Assembly: GCA_001513045.1 (NCBI GenBank)
Contig: LFSB01000031.1
Coordinates: 1-43,469 of the forward strand
Direction: 5' to 3'
From: Clostridiales bacterium DTU089
GTDB lineage: Bacteria; Bacillota; Clostridia; Oscillospirales; Acutalibacteraceae
Length of the DNA stretch: 43,469 nucleotides
Positions 33,006 through 41,621 of the stretch are shown here, piece by piece (positions within the stretch are counted from its first letter, which is position 1; each line of letters begins with the position of its first letter). Under the pieces are notes generated by a model. The model made no database searches. It saw only the letters and a list, made by a program, of their open reading frames with translations, and had not been told where the DNA came from. The translations under genes were made by a program, and so were the position numbers.

Positions 33006-35171
33006 ATGAGCAGTATATTTGTTGCGGACTGGATAAAAAACGATAGATATATCGGCGACGTGTGCCCCGTGTTTTTTCGGGATTTTTCTCTTAAGAAGGA
33101 GGTAAAATCAGCGGTATTGATGATATCCGCCCTCGGTGTGTACGAGGCGAAAATAAACGGCAAGCGTGTCGGCGATTTTATTTTTGCTCCGGGCTGGACA
33201 TCCTATAAGCTTCGCGTGCAGTTTCAAAGCTACGATGTGACGCAGCTCCTTACAAAGGACAATATAATTGAAATCGGTGCCGGAATCGGCTGGCGCTTCC
33301 ACGTCAGAAAGGACGAAAAGTTCAAGGGGCTCGGTGATGACGAGCCGGCGGTTATCGCTATGCTTAACATAGATTATGCGGACGGAAGCTCGGATACCGT
33401 AAAGACAGGGGATGACTGGCTTGTAAAAGAGAGCGCCGTAAGATACAGTCACATGTATAACGGCGAGACCTTCGATGCGAACTTTGTAACCGCCGATTGC
33501 TGGAGTGCGAAATCCATTTCCGCCAAAAAGGATATTCTTCTTCCGCAGCAGGGTGAGGAAGTGCACGAGATGTACCGCATCCCCGCCGTAAAGCTCATAA
33601 CCACGCCCAAGGGTGAAACCGTTATAGATTTCGGTCAGGATATGACCGGATATGTTGAGTTTAAGATTAAGGGTAAAAAGGGCGAGAACGCAGTTATACA
33701 TCACGCAGAGGTGCTTGACCGTGACGGCAACTTTTACACCGAAAACTATCGCTCGGCAAAGAGCGAAATCCGCTTTATATGTGACGGTAACGAGCACACC
33801 TTCAAGCCTCATTATTCCTTCCAGGGCTTCAGATATATACGCCTTGAGGGCTTCAGCGATGAGATAAAGCTTGAAAATTTCACGGCTGTTGTTGTGTTTT
33901 CGGACATGAAGCGCATCGGAAGCTTCGAGTGCTCCGACGCGATGATAAACAAGCTTTACGGAAATATAATATGGGGTCAGCGCAGCAATTTCCTCGATGT
34001 TCCCACGGACTGCCCGCAGCGTGACGAGCGCATGGGCTGGACGGGTGACGCACAGGTGTTTGTGCGTACAGCGTCGTACAACTATGACGTTGAGCGCTTT
34101 TTCTCGAAATGGCTTGCAGACCTTGCGGTGGACCAGGACAACGACGGACCGGTTCCGCATGTCGTTCCCAAGGGCTGGGACGGCGAGGGCTCGGCAGCGT
34201 GGGCGGATGTTGCGGTTATAGCACCGTGGCAGATATATCTCACCTACGGCAGCAAAAAAATACTGAAGAATCAATATGTTTCCATGAAGCGCTGGATTGA
34301 CTATATGAAAAAGAAGGCGGGCAAGAATTATCTGTGGGACAGCGGAACGCACTTCGGCGACTGGCTGTCTCTCGATGATAAGGAGGAGGCAACCGGAGGC
34401 GGAACCGACCACAACTACATCGCGCAGGCGTTTTTTGCGTACTCCACCTCGCTCTTTATCAAGGCATGCAAGGTCATCGGCGAGGACGCGAGCGACTATG
34501 AGGAGCTTTATCCCAAGATAATAAAGGCATTCAGAAAAAAATATATAAAGCCCGACGGCACTCCGGTGTGCGAAACTCAGACGGCATGCGTGCTTGCGCT
34601 TTACTTTGACCTTGTTGAAAACAGAAAGGTTGTTGAGGACAAGCTGGTTGAGCTTGTGAAAAAGTGGGGACATCTCACCACAGGCTTTGTCGGCACACCT
34701 TACCTTATGCATGTGCTTACCTCCTGCGGCAGGACGGATATCGCGTATGACCTGCTTTTCCGCAAGGAGTACCCCTCATGGCTGTATCCGATAACTCAAG
34801 GCGCAACCACCATGTGGGAGCGCTGGAACGGTCAGAAGCCCGACGGCTCGTTCTGCAGCGCAGGCATGAACTCATTCAATCATTACGCCTACGGAGCGGT
34901 CGGCGACTGGCTCTACGGCACGGTTGCGGGCATCAACACGGACCCCGACGAGCCGGGCTTCAGGCACATAATTTTCAAGCCCGTCCCGGACAAAAGGCTT
35001 ACCTTTGCAAAGGCTTCGATTGTCTCGCGCTTCGGTCTTGTTGAGTCCGGCTGGAGCATGCAGGACGGAAAAACCGTTTATGAGTTTACAGTTCCCGCAG
35101 GTTGCACCGGAACGGCATATATCAACGGGGAAAAGCATGAGATTAAGGAGTCGAGCACAGTACGCATTTAA
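33006..35171 (+). CDS. Alpha-L-rhamnosidase, GH78
   Basis: The 721-residue enzyme releases terminal alpha-L-rhamnose. Domain order fits GH78: N-terminal beta-sandwich domains (VYEAKINGKRVGDFIFAPGW in pieces), a further sandwich (VIDFGQDMTGYVEFKI), an (alpha/alpha)6 barrel, and a C-terminal beta domain. Candidate general acid is Glu in CPQRDERMGWTGD near residue 340 and the base is Glu in TMWERWNG near residue 605, both standard. No signal peptide, so cytoplasmic. It starts a same-strand run with a TIM-barrel isomerase/epimerase and an Asp-box protein. AAGGAG precedes ATG 33006. Confidence 0.95.
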   Translation: MSSIFVADWIKNDRYIGDVCPVFFRDFSLKKEVKSAVLMISALGVYEAKINGKRVGDFIFAPGWTSYKLRVQFQSYDVTQLLTKDNIIEIGAGIGWRFHVRKDEKFKGLGDDEPAVIAMLNIDYADGSSDTVKTGDDWLVKESAVRYSHMYNGETFDANFVTADCWSAKSISAKKDILLPQQGEEVHEMYRIPAVKLITTPKGETVIDFGQDMTGYVEFKIKGKKGENAVIHHAEVLDRDGNFYTENYRSAKSEIRFICDGNEHTFKPHYSFQGFRYIRLEGFSDEIKLENFTAVVVFSDMKRIGSFECSDAMINKLYGNIIWGQRSNFLDVPTDCPQRDERMGWTGDAQVFVRTASYNYDVERFFSKWLADLAVDQDNDGPVPHVVPKGWDGEGSAAWADVAVIAPWQIYLTYGSKKILKNQYVSMKRWIDYMKKKAGKNYLWDSGTHFGDWLSLDDKEEATGGGTDHNYIAQAFFAYSTSLFIKACKVIGEDASDYEELYPKIIKAFRKKYIKPDGTPVCETQTACVLALYFDLVENRKVVEDKLVELVKKWGHLTTGFVGTPYLMHVLTSCGRTDIAYDLLFRKEYPSWLYPITQGATTMWERWNGQKPDGSFCSAGMNSFNHYAYGAVGDWLYGTVAGINTDPDEPGFRHIIFKPVPDKRLTFAKASIVSRFGLVESGWSMQDGKTVYEFTVPAGCTGTAYINGEKHEIKESSTVRI

Positions 35172-35242
35172 AGGGGTAATTCCAAGTCTCCCGATGCTTT
35201 AACCCGTAAAAATAATTCTTTGATTTCAGGAGTGCGATTGAT

Positions 35243-36112
35243 ATGAAATTTTCTGTCAGCACCTACAGCTTCAGCGCGCTTTTATCGCGCGGAGAATATA
35301 CACAGCTTGAGCTTATACAGCTTGCCTGCGACATGGGCTTCGACGGCATAGAATTTACAGACCTTGTCGTGCCCGAGGGCATGAGCAAGGCGGATTATGC
35401 CGCAAGTCTGCGCGCCGAATGCGAGCGCGCGGGAATAACGCCTGTCAACTATACAATCGGCGCCGATTTCCTTTACGGCTCCGAGGGAGATATAGACAGG
35501 GAAATCGAACGCCTGAAGGGCGAGGTCGATATTGCGGAAATCCTCGGCGTCGGCGGTATGCGTCATGACGCAACGGGCGGCTGGAGAGGCGGCGAAAAGC
35601 GCCGCAGCTTCGATGAGGCGCTTGTACGCATTACACAGGGCTGCCGTGAGGTTACAAGATATGCAAAAACAAAGGGTATACACACCATGATGGAAAATCA
35701 CGGTTTTTTCTGTCAGGAGAGCTCGCGCGTTGAGCGCATAGTCAACGGTGTGGGCAATGAGAATTTCGGCTTGCTGTTGGATATGGGCAACTTTATGTGC
35801 GCCGATGAGGACCCCGAAAAGGCCTTCGGAAAGCTTTTGCCGTATGTGTACCATGTTCACGCGAAGGATTTTATATTCAAAAGCGGCAACGGCGCACAGC
35901 CCGTGGGCGGATTTTTCGGCACAAGGGGCGGAAATTTTCTGCGCGGCACGGTTATAGGTCACGGCGTTGTACCTGTTGTTCAATGCATGAGGCTTCTCAA
36001 GAACTCGGGCTACGACGGCTTTGTCAGCGTTGAGTTTGAGGGCTGCGAGGACGCGAAAACAGGCATCGCATGGGGTCTTGACTTCCTGAAGAATACTTAC
36101 GAAAGTATATAA
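35243..36112 (+). CDS. Sugar phosphate isomerase/epimerase (TIM barrel)
   Basis: A 289-residue xylose-isomerase-like TIM barrel. Metal-site residues of the family are seen at MMENHG (Glu), LLDMGNF (Asp), VYHVHAKDF (His/Asp) and VSVEFEG (Glu). Such enzymes interconvert sugars or sugar acids such as the products of the neighbouring glycosidase. The exact reaction is unknown. CAGGAG precedes ATG 35243. It is 71 bases after GH78 and 13 bases before the next gene. Confidence 0.9.
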   Translation: MKFSVSTYSFSALLSRGEYTQLELIQLACDMGFDGIEFTDLVVPEGMSKADYAASLRAECERAGITPVNYTIGADFLYGSEGDIDREIERLKGEVDIAEILGVGGMRHDATGGWRGGEKRRSFDEALVRITQGCREVTRYAKTKGIHTMMENHGFFCQESSRVERIVNGVGNENFGLLLDMGNFMCADEDPEKAFGKLLPYVYHVHAKDFIFKSGNGAQPVGGFFGTRGGNFLRGTVIGHGVVPVVQCMRLLKNSGYDGFVSVEFEGCEDAKTGIAWGLDFLKNTYESI

Positions 36113-36125
36113 AGAGGTGTTTTCC

Positions 36126-37391
36126 GTGGATGCGTTTTACACAATACCCACGCTGGATATATCGCGCGATACCTTCCGCCGGACGGTTGTTGACCGCGAG
36201 AGCGGGCTCTATCTCGGGCATCCCACTACGGTTTTGCTTGAGGACGGAAAAACCATACTGGCAGTTTATCCGAAAAATCACGGAAACGGTCAGATAGTGC
36301 TGAAAAAGAGCACCGACGGCGGCGTTTCGTGGAGCGAGCGCCTGCCTGTGCCGGATTCGTGGAGCACCTCGCTGGAGGTTCCCACAATATACCGCACCGA
36401 AGACTCGTCGGGGAAGAAGCGGCTTATAATGTTTTCGGGACTGTATCCGATAAGGCTGTCGGTGTCGGAGGATGACGGAGAAAGCTGGTCGGAGCTTGAA
36501 AAAATCGGCGATTACGGCGGAATAGTCGCAATGGGCGACATTGAACCGACAGGTAACGGAAGCTATATCGCCGTGTTTCACGATGACGGCAGATTCATAC
36601 ACGGCGGAACGGATACCCTCATGGAGATATGGCGCACCTCATCCGGAGCGGATGCACGCACGAAGGCAGTTTACAGAAAAATGTTTTTCGGCGGAAAGCG
36701 GCTCGGACCGCCCATGCCGAACTGGATAAAAACTCTTGAAAAGCCTGGCGATGTATGGGAGAAAATATATACCTCGCCGCGAGGAAGGGTTCGCAGGGAC
36801 GGACGCTTTGAAATATATCTCACACAGTCCGCGGACGGCGGCGTGACCTGGGGCGAGCCGAGAGCCATATGCTCGCATACGGGCGGAGCCAAGCTGTGCG
36901 AGCCGACAATAATCCGCTCGCCGGACGGTAAGCAGCTGTGCATAATCATGCGTGAGGAGTCGAGAAACTTCAACTCATTTATGATAACCAGCGATGACGA
37001 GGGCAAAACCTGGAGCGAGCCGGTTGAGCTGCCTGCGGCGCTCAGCGGCGACAGGCACACCTCAAAATATCTCAAGGACGGCAGACTTTTTATCAGCTTC
37101 CGCGACATGACGCGTGAAACCCCCACCAAGGGCGACTGGGTGGGATGGATAGGTACCTATGACGACATAATAAACGGCCGCGAGGGACAGTATCGCATAA
37201 GGCTTATGAAAAATTACAGAAGCCCCAACGGCGGAAAGTGGGACTGCGCCTATCCGGGTGTTGAGGTTTTGCCGGACGGAACGGTTGTTACAACAACCTA
37301 CGGTCACTTTACCGAGGGTGAGGAGGCATACATCGTCTGTGTGCGCTTTCATCCGGACGAGCTCGCCGGAATGGATACTCTTGAAAAATAA
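36126..37391 (+). CDS. Sialidase-fold protein with four Asp boxes
   Basis: The 421-residue protein is a six-bladed-propeller (sialidase superfamily) candidate. Four Asp boxes are visible: STDGGVSW, SEDDGESW, SADGGVTW and SDDEGKTW. The classic RIP motif of true sialidases is not seen near the N-terminus (LYLGHPTTVLL instead), so the substrate may not be sialic acid. Related BNR-repeat proteins are common in rhamnosidase loci. No signal peptide. Start GTG 36126 lies 6 bases after AGAGGTG; GTG 36117 overlaps that site. Last gene of the plus-strand run. Confidence 0.85.
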   Translation: MDAFYTIPTLDISRDTFRRTVVDRESGLYLGHPTTVLLEDGKTILAVYPKNHGNGQIVLKKSTDGGVSWSERLPVPDSWSTSLEVPTIYRTEDSSGKKRLIMFSGLYPIRLSVSEDDGESWSELEKIGDYGGIVAMGDIEPTGNGSYIAVFHDDGRFIHGGTDTLMEIWRTSSGADARTKAVYRKMFFGGKRLGPPMPNWIKTLEKPGDVWEKIYTSPRGRVRRDGRFEIYLTQSADGGVTWGEPRAICSHTGGAKLCEPTIIRSPDGKQLCIIMREESRNFNSFMITSDDEGKTWSEPVELPAALSGDRHTSKYLKDGRLFISFRDMTRETPTKGDWVGWIGTYDDIINGREGQYRIRLMKNYRSPNGGKWDCAYPGVEVLPDGTVVTTTYGHFTEGEEAYIVCVRFHPDELAGMDTLEK

Positions 37392-37443
37392 AAGCAAAAA
37401 ACAAAGAGCTGAAATGTGACGGCCGCATAAGGAAACAAATGAA

Positions 37444-37477
37444 AACACCCGCCGAAAAGCGTTTTTCGGTGGGTGTT
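37444..37477 (+). terminator. Terminator-like hairpin after the sialidase-fold gene
   Basis: A 15-bp stem AACACCCGCCGAAAA / TTTTCGGTGGGTGTT with a GCGT loop (one G-T pair). The following T-run is short (GCTTTATG). Confidence 0.7.
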
Positions 37478-37590
37478 GCTTTATGTAAGCCTGTGCCGAT
37501 AATCCGGAAGTTACAGCAATATTCGTTACCGTGCACGCGGGCGACAAATACCGCCGTAGCGGGTGCGAATTGTCCGCGGCGACCCGCCGC

Positions 37591-37772
37591 CAAACTGGAA
37601 TTTGTGCGCGCGCGCACAAATTAATGAATAGTGAATAATGAATAATGAAAAATTGTAGGCGGGACACCCGCACCCGATTATAATGCCGTGCGCAGCACCC
37701 GAAATTATTCATTATTCATTAGCGTAGCGACTTCATTATTCATTTGCGCGAAAGCGCACAAATTCCAGCTTG
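37591..37772. mobile_element. MITE-like non-coding element with inverted ends
   Basis: The ends carry a perfect 15-base inverted repeat, CTGGAATTTGTGCGC (37595-37609) and GCGCACAAATTCCAG (37754-37768), imperfectly extendable to about 30 bases. Inside, GAATAATGAATAATGA and its inverse TTCATTATTCATT form a second inverted layer. There is no coding capacity, so if mobile it depends on an outside transposase. Confidence 0.6.
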
Positions 37773-37861
37773 TCTGTATGACAAATAAAGCTTATCATGT
37801 GTTTCGCGCCTTGTCCGGTGAGAATTTGTGAGGCACAAAATCAAAATACAAAAAACTTTTA

Positions 37862-37893
37862 TTATAGGGCTGTAACTAAAAACAGCCCTATAA
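37862..37893 (-). terminator. Terminator of the kinase/unknown/HAD operon
   Basis: Minus strand stem TTATAGGGCTGT / ACAGCCCTATAA, 12 bp, loop TTTTTAGT, followed by TAAAAGTTTTTTG. Confidence 0.85.
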
Positions 37894-37931
37894 TTTCATG
37901 TTCAGACAGGTTTGTGCTGTGCACACAGCCG

Positions 37932-38939
37932 TTACTTTTCAAGCATCTCAAGTATTTCTTCGGGACTTGCTGTACCGGTTACGCCGATTTTATGCACGGT
38001 AACCGCAGAGGCGAGGGACGCGCCCTGCGCCGCCTCCTCATGACCGGCTCCCGCGGCAAGCAGGCACGAAAACGCCGACAAAAAGGTGTCGCCCGCTCCG
38101 CATATATCGACCTCTCCATCAATGAGCTTGGGGGAAACAAGCGTTACGCTGTCTGCGTTCACAAATGCGCTGCCGCGCTCTCCGAGCGTCAGCATAACAT
38201 CGGAATTGTTCTTTTTTGAGAGCAGCTTTGCCGCCTGAATAAATTGCTCGTGTGATGCGGAAATGAAGCCGTCATCTTCGTATGCTGCGCGCCAGCACTC
38301 AACCTCGTTGGGCTTGAGTATGACGTTTTTATATGCGCCGATTTTATACCGGCTGTCAACCACGACACAAAGCCCCTTTGCGGCAAGGTCAGATATCCTG
38401 TCGGCAACCCTTGGGGTTACGGCGCCGAATTCAAACTGGTCGGACACGCACAGCACATCGATATCCCCGGCAATTGCGTCAAGGCGCGCAATTATTTCAT
38501 TCTCTGTTTTCTCGTCAATCGGCTCGTAGTTTGCAAAATCCAGACGGGGGTCCTCATATTCAAGGGCGGATATGCCCTTGCGCATGGGCTTGCAGTAGGC
38601 ATTGGTGAAGCGACCGGGGCACAAAAGCAGATTGTCTGCCGAAATCCCGTGCTTTTTCAGCTCCTTTTCGAGCAGCATTCCGCGCCAGTCATCCCCGATA
38701 ATGCTTATTGCCGAAATGCTCATCGGACGCAATGCCGCAATATTTGCGGCGGTATTGCCGGCAGCTCCCGGATAGCAGCGCTCGGAAACGACGGGCAGGG
38801 GATAATGGGGCGTTTCGCGCGAAAGCTCACTGCGCGCCATGTCCGCGTGCCAGTAAATGTCCACGCAGAAGTCGCCGATTATACCGATTTTGCAATTGCC
38901 GACAGCGGCGAGAAGCTGTTTAAGACGCTGTGAGTTCAT
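37932..38939 (-). CDS. PfkB-family carbohydrate kinase, HldE/RfaE-like
   Basis: A 335-residue ribokinase-fold kinase. It starts IGIIGDFCVDIYWH, and shows ELSRETPHYPLPVV (typical of heptose-7-phosphate kinases), GAAGNTAANIAAL, and the catalytic-base motif CGAGDTFLSAF near residue 282. The pattern fits the kinase half of HldE, which phosphorylates D-glycero-D-manno-heptose 7-phosphate, but the nucleotidyltransferase half is absent and a Gram-positive need not have LPS heptose. Last gene of a three-gene operon; 4 bases after the middle gene. Confidence 0.88.
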   Translation of the reverse strand: MNSQRLKQLLAAVGNCKIGIIGDFCVDIYWHADMARSELSRETPHYPLPVVSERCYPGAAGNTAANIAALRPMSISAISIIGDDWRGMLLEKELKKHGISADNLLLCPGRFTNAYCKPMRKGISALEYEDPRLDFANYEPIDEKTENEIIARLDAIAGDIDVLCVSDQFEFGAVTPRVADRISDLAAKGLCVVVDSRYKIGAYKNVILKPNEVECWRAAYEDDGFISASHEQFIQAAKLLSKKNNSDVMLTLGERGSAFVNADSVTLVSPKLIDGEVDICGAGDTFLSAFSCLLAAGAGHEEAAQGASLASAVTVHKIGVTGTASPEEILEMLEK

Positions 38940-38943
38940 AGCC

Positions 38944-39894
38944 TTATATCCTCTCGATTATTTTATCGTAAAGCGTGGGAATCGTAATCTGATGGTCGCC
39001 GACGAAGTGCCAGCCCTTTCCGCCGCGGCTTACCGGACGGTTAACTATATTCTTTCTCGGCCTGTAATAATAGTTGGGGTCCTCATAGCCTATCTTGCAG
39101 CGGTAGTCGCCGAGGTTGATAAGGTCGAAGTTTGCGGTAGTGATGTTGAAGGTCGGGTAGCCGAGGTTGCGCGCTATTGAAAGCGCCTTGAGGAAAACCT
39201 CCGGCCCTATAACCGCCGAACCGAAGTTCAGGAAAACTCCGCCGTCGAGCTGCGAAACCGAGTAGCACATCTTTTTGAAATCTATACCGCTGCATTTGCC
39301 GATTACCGACATGTCGCAGGTCGGGTGTTGATGGATTATATCAGTGCCGAGCGCGATGTGATAGGTTGCGGGAACATCATTTACGTAGCATTGATATTCG
39401 ATGCAGTCCTCCCGGTTCGGAAAACGCTCAGGGTGCAACGAAATGTACTCTCCGAGTGCTTCGCCGTAGCCCAGATTTTTCTCCGCGCCCTCGCGGAAAG
39501 CCTCATTCATCCATGCGCCGGTTTGCTCCCACATTCCGAAGGAGCCGTCTTCAATCGCAGTCGGAACATCCTCGGAGGTTCCGCCGAGATACGCAAGCTC
39601 GAAATCGTGGATGCTGCCGGCACCGTTTGAGGCGATATGCGTAATTATTCCCGCCTTGACAAGGGCAATAACATATCTTGAAAGCCGGTTTTTAATCACA
39701 TGTGCACCCATACTCCAGATTACCGGTCTGCCGTTTTTGCGTGCGGTAATTATCCGTTCGACAAGCTCATCGAAGCCGTCGGAGGAGTATTGCTCATGAG
39801 GGGTTACGCCCGGAGTCATCATGTTGTCGATGGTGACGAGGTTTATTCTGTCCTCGGCGGAGTAGGTTTTGATGCCCGAGAGGTTGAGCTGCAT
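38944..39894 (-). CDS. Conserved protein of unknown function in a sugar-phosphate cassette
   Basis: I do not recognise this 316-residue protein with certainty. Striking conserved-looking lines are VIWSMGAHVIKN, THIASNGAGSIHDFELA, LGGTSEDVPTAIEDGSFGMW, and a His-rich ALGTDIIHQHPTCD. The Gly-rich lines and alternating hydrophobic strands suggest a Rossmann-type fold; there is a faint likeness to the deoxyhypusine-synthase fold, which is a guess. No signal peptide or membrane segment. It lies between a HAD phosphatase and an HldE-like kinase, so work on a phosphorylated sugar or sugar acid is plausible. ATG 39894 is chosen; GTG 39918 is the upstream alternative. Confidence 0.75.
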   Translation of the reverse strand: MQLNLSGIKTYSAEDRINLVTIDNMMTPGVTPHEQYSSDGFDELVERIITARKNGRPVIWSMGAHVIKNRLSRYVIALVKAGIITHIASNGAGSIHDFELAYLGGTSEDVPTAIEDGSFGMWEQTGAWMNEAFREGAEKNLGYGEALGEYISLHPERFPNREDCIEYQCYVNDVPATYHIALGTDIIHQHPTCDMSVIGKCSGIDFKKMCYSVSQLDGGVFLNFGSAVIGPEVFLKALSIARNLGYPTFNITTANFDLINLGDYRCKIGYEDPNYYYRPRKNIVNRPVSRGGKGWHFVGDHQITIPTLYDKIIERI

Positions 39895-39931
39895 TTTTCT
39901 TCTTTCCGTAAAAAACACCTTCTTAATAAAA

Positions 39932-40729
39932 TCAGAACAGCCAGTTCATAATATTGTCGAGATGTGTAAAATCGCCGGTTACGGCGTGTGCGCCCGCGGC
40001 ACGAAGCCGCTTTTCCTTGACGGGGTTTATTCCGCAGCGCTTTACCTCGTCCGTTGCAAGTCCGAGGGTGACGGCTCCCGCCGCCCTGCCGAGCATTATT
40101 TCGACCTTTCCGTCGCCCACTACAAGCAGCTCTCCGCCCTTGTAGCCGCCCTCGGAAATGAGCCTTTTTATTACGGCGTCCTTTGAGCAGTCCTCCGCGC
40201 GTGGCTTGGCTCCGGCGATTTCTGTGAAATAGTCAAAGAAGCCGAGCGCCGCGGATTCCCTTTTCACATCGGCGTCATCGGTGCCGCTTGCAGCATAAAG
40301 GGTCACGCCTCTGTCGCGCAGAGCCTCGAAGAAATTCTCCGCTCCGCAGATTATGTAGTTGCCTTTGGGCACCGCGCCGGACTCGACCTCGTCACGCTTG
40401 CGTGCGACATCGAGCATGAGCCGGCGGTTGTATTCATCCTTATAAAACCACTGGTCGTCCGGAGCGCCGGGATTCAGCCCGTACTGCTTTATTGTGTCGT
40501 TGAGCCACTTCATCTGAAGGGCGGTTTGGATTCCGGTGGACTCGTCGATATAGCTGTCAACAAGAGCCTTTATTTCATCGGAGCGTTCCGTGTGTCCGCC
40601 GAGAATGTATTCACACATGAGCGGCGCCATAACCTTCTCCCAACCGCATCGAAGCGTTGAGATGGTGCCGTCAAAATCAAATATTGCGGCGCGGACAGGC
40701 AGTTTGTCGTGTCCTTCAAGGATAATCAT
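39932..40729 (-). CDS. HAD-family phosphatase
   Basis: A 265-residue HAD hydrolase. Motif I is FDFDGTIST (nucleophile and acid Asp), motif II is YAASGTDD, motif III Lys lies in the AKPRAEDCSKDAV region, and motif IV is LLVVGDGKVE. The cap domain between motifs I and II is large (about 110 residues). GGDGK-like motif IV has a single Asp where many have two. Substrate unknown, presumably a sugar phosphate given the kinase in the same operon. AAAGGAG precedes ATG 40729; the in-frame extension to 40747 would cover that site. First gene of the operon. Confidence 0.88.
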   Translation of the reverse strand: MIILEGHDKLPVRAAIFDFDGTISTLRCGWEKVMAPLMCEYILGGHTERSDEIKALVDSYIDESTGIQTALQMKWLNDTIKQYGLNPGAPDDQWFYKDEYNRRLMLDVARKRDEVESGAVPKGNYIICGAENFFEALRDRGVTLYAASGTDDADVKRESAALGFFDYFTEIAGAKPRAEDCSKDAVIKRLISEGGYKGGELLVVGDGKVEIMLGRAAGAVTLGLATDEVKRCGINPVKEKRLRAAGAHAVTGDFTHLDNIMNWLF

Positions 40730-40770
40730 AGCTTTTCTCCTTTTCATACAGGGAAGCTGTTATTTGCCTT

Positions 40771-40799
40771 ATTTTAGCACACGTACACACTTGTGTCAA
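40771..40799 (-). promoter_or_regulatory. Promoter of the HAD/unknown/kinase operon
   Basis: Minus strand TTGACA (40794-40799), 17-base spacer, TAAAAT (40771-40776). Confidence 0.75.
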
Positions 40800-40830
40800 A
40801 GTATTTGCAAAATTCAACACACTTGTTGAA
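40785..40830. promoter_or_regulatory. Two operator-like inverted repeats sharing ACACACTTGT
   Basis: ACACACTTGT occurs at 40785-40794 and again at 40817-40826, 32 bases apart. The second copy is the core of a perfect inverted repeat TTCAACA-CACT-TGTTGAA (40813-40830). The first is within ACACA-CT-TGTGT (40785-40796). They overlap the -35 boxes of the two divergent promoters. Confidence 0.55.
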
Positions 40831-40854
40831 ACCTTGTCAAAGGCGTGGTATTAT
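40826..40854 (+). promoter_or_regulatory. Promoter of the HAD-PHP gene pair
   Basis: TTGAAA (40826-40831), 17-base spacer, TATTAT (40849-40854). Leader of about 100 bases. Confidence 0.65.
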
Positions 40855-40857
40855 TGT

Positions 40858-40925
40858 ATCATGATTTTCCGCGCGAAGCGCATAGCGGCGGTAGCCGCAG
40901 GGGCGAAGCAAAGCCAATGATAAAT
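40858..40925. repeat. REP-like palindromes in the leader of the HAD-PHP pair
   Basis: GCGCGAAGCGC, GCGGCGGTAGCCGC and GGCGAAGCAAAGCC follow each other, flanked by ATCATGATTTT and AATGATAAAT. The style resembles the palindromes at 9359-9470. Confidence 0.45.
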
Positions 40926-40963
40926 GTTCTTTGGTATACCATAATAAACAAGGGGATTGTTGA

Positions 40964-41596
40964 ATGCTTGAAAATTTTTCTTATGACACCGTGCTGTGGG
41001 ACTGGAACGGCACGCTGCTTGATGACTTGGCAGCGTCTCTTGATTCAGTCAATGACATGCTTGAGCGCAGAGATATGCCCGGAATAACCGTTGAGCAGTA
41101 CTATGAATACATTGATACGCCGATAATCAAATTTTACGAGCATCTTTTTCCGGTTGAGCCCGAAACCTTTGATGAAACAGCCAAGGAGTTCCAGAACGGC
41201 TATGCTTTACATTGCAACCCGCCCGTGCTTCATGACGGTGCGATGGATTTGCTTAAAGCACTTGCGGACAAAGGGGTGAGGCAGTACATAGTCTCATCCG
41301 CACAGGAAAAGCAAATTGCCGGTATGCTTGACTACTTCGGAATTGCTCACTATTTTGACGCTGTGCTTGCGGCGGGTGACAGACTTGCCGAAAGCAAGGT
41401 GGAACGAACAAAGCGCTATTTCCTTGAGCGCGGAATAAAACACGAGCGCACTCTGATGGTAGGGGACACCCTCCACGACCTGTACACTGCGCGAGCGCTC
41501 GGTGCGGACTGCCTGCTTCTGACGAAGGGGCATCAGTCAAAGGAAATTCTTGAACGCGGAGGAGGAAAGACAATTTCCTCTCTCTATGAAATATGA
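40964..41596 (+). CDS. HAD-family phosphatase, phosphoglycolate-phosphatase-like
   Basis: A 210-residue HAD hydrolase with a small helical cap. Motif I is WDWNGTLLDD, a form (DWNGT) common in PGP-like proteins of Firmicutes. Motif II is YIVSSAQ, the motif III Lys is in AESKVERT, and motif IV is LMVGDTLHDL. Candidate substrates are phosphoglycolate or pyrophosphate, unproven. AGGGG precedes ATG 40964. The PHP gene starts 25 bases after its stop. Confidence 0.88.
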   Translation: MLENFSYDTVLWDWNGTLLDDLAASLDSVNDMLERRDMPGITVEQYYEYIDTPIIKFYEHLFPVEPETFDETAKEFQNGYALHCNPPVLHDGAMDLLKALADKGVRQYIVSSAQEKQIAGMLDYFGIAHYFDAVLAAGDRLAESKVERTKRYFLERGIKHERTLMVGDTLHDLYTARALGADCLLLTKGHQSKEILERGGGKTISSLYEI

Positions 41597-41621
41597 AGGA
41601 AGCATGAAGGAAAAGAAAAGC

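Noticed and set aside
33108..34712. Long opposite-strand open frame (over 500 codons) inside the GH78 gene
   Set aside because: It is a codon-bias shadow of the GH78 frame, with no ribosome site and no recognisable protein features.
40845..41087. Possible small protein gene at the start of the HAD leader
   Set aside because: It runs through the REP-like palindromes and overlaps the HAD gene in another frame, without a ribosome site.
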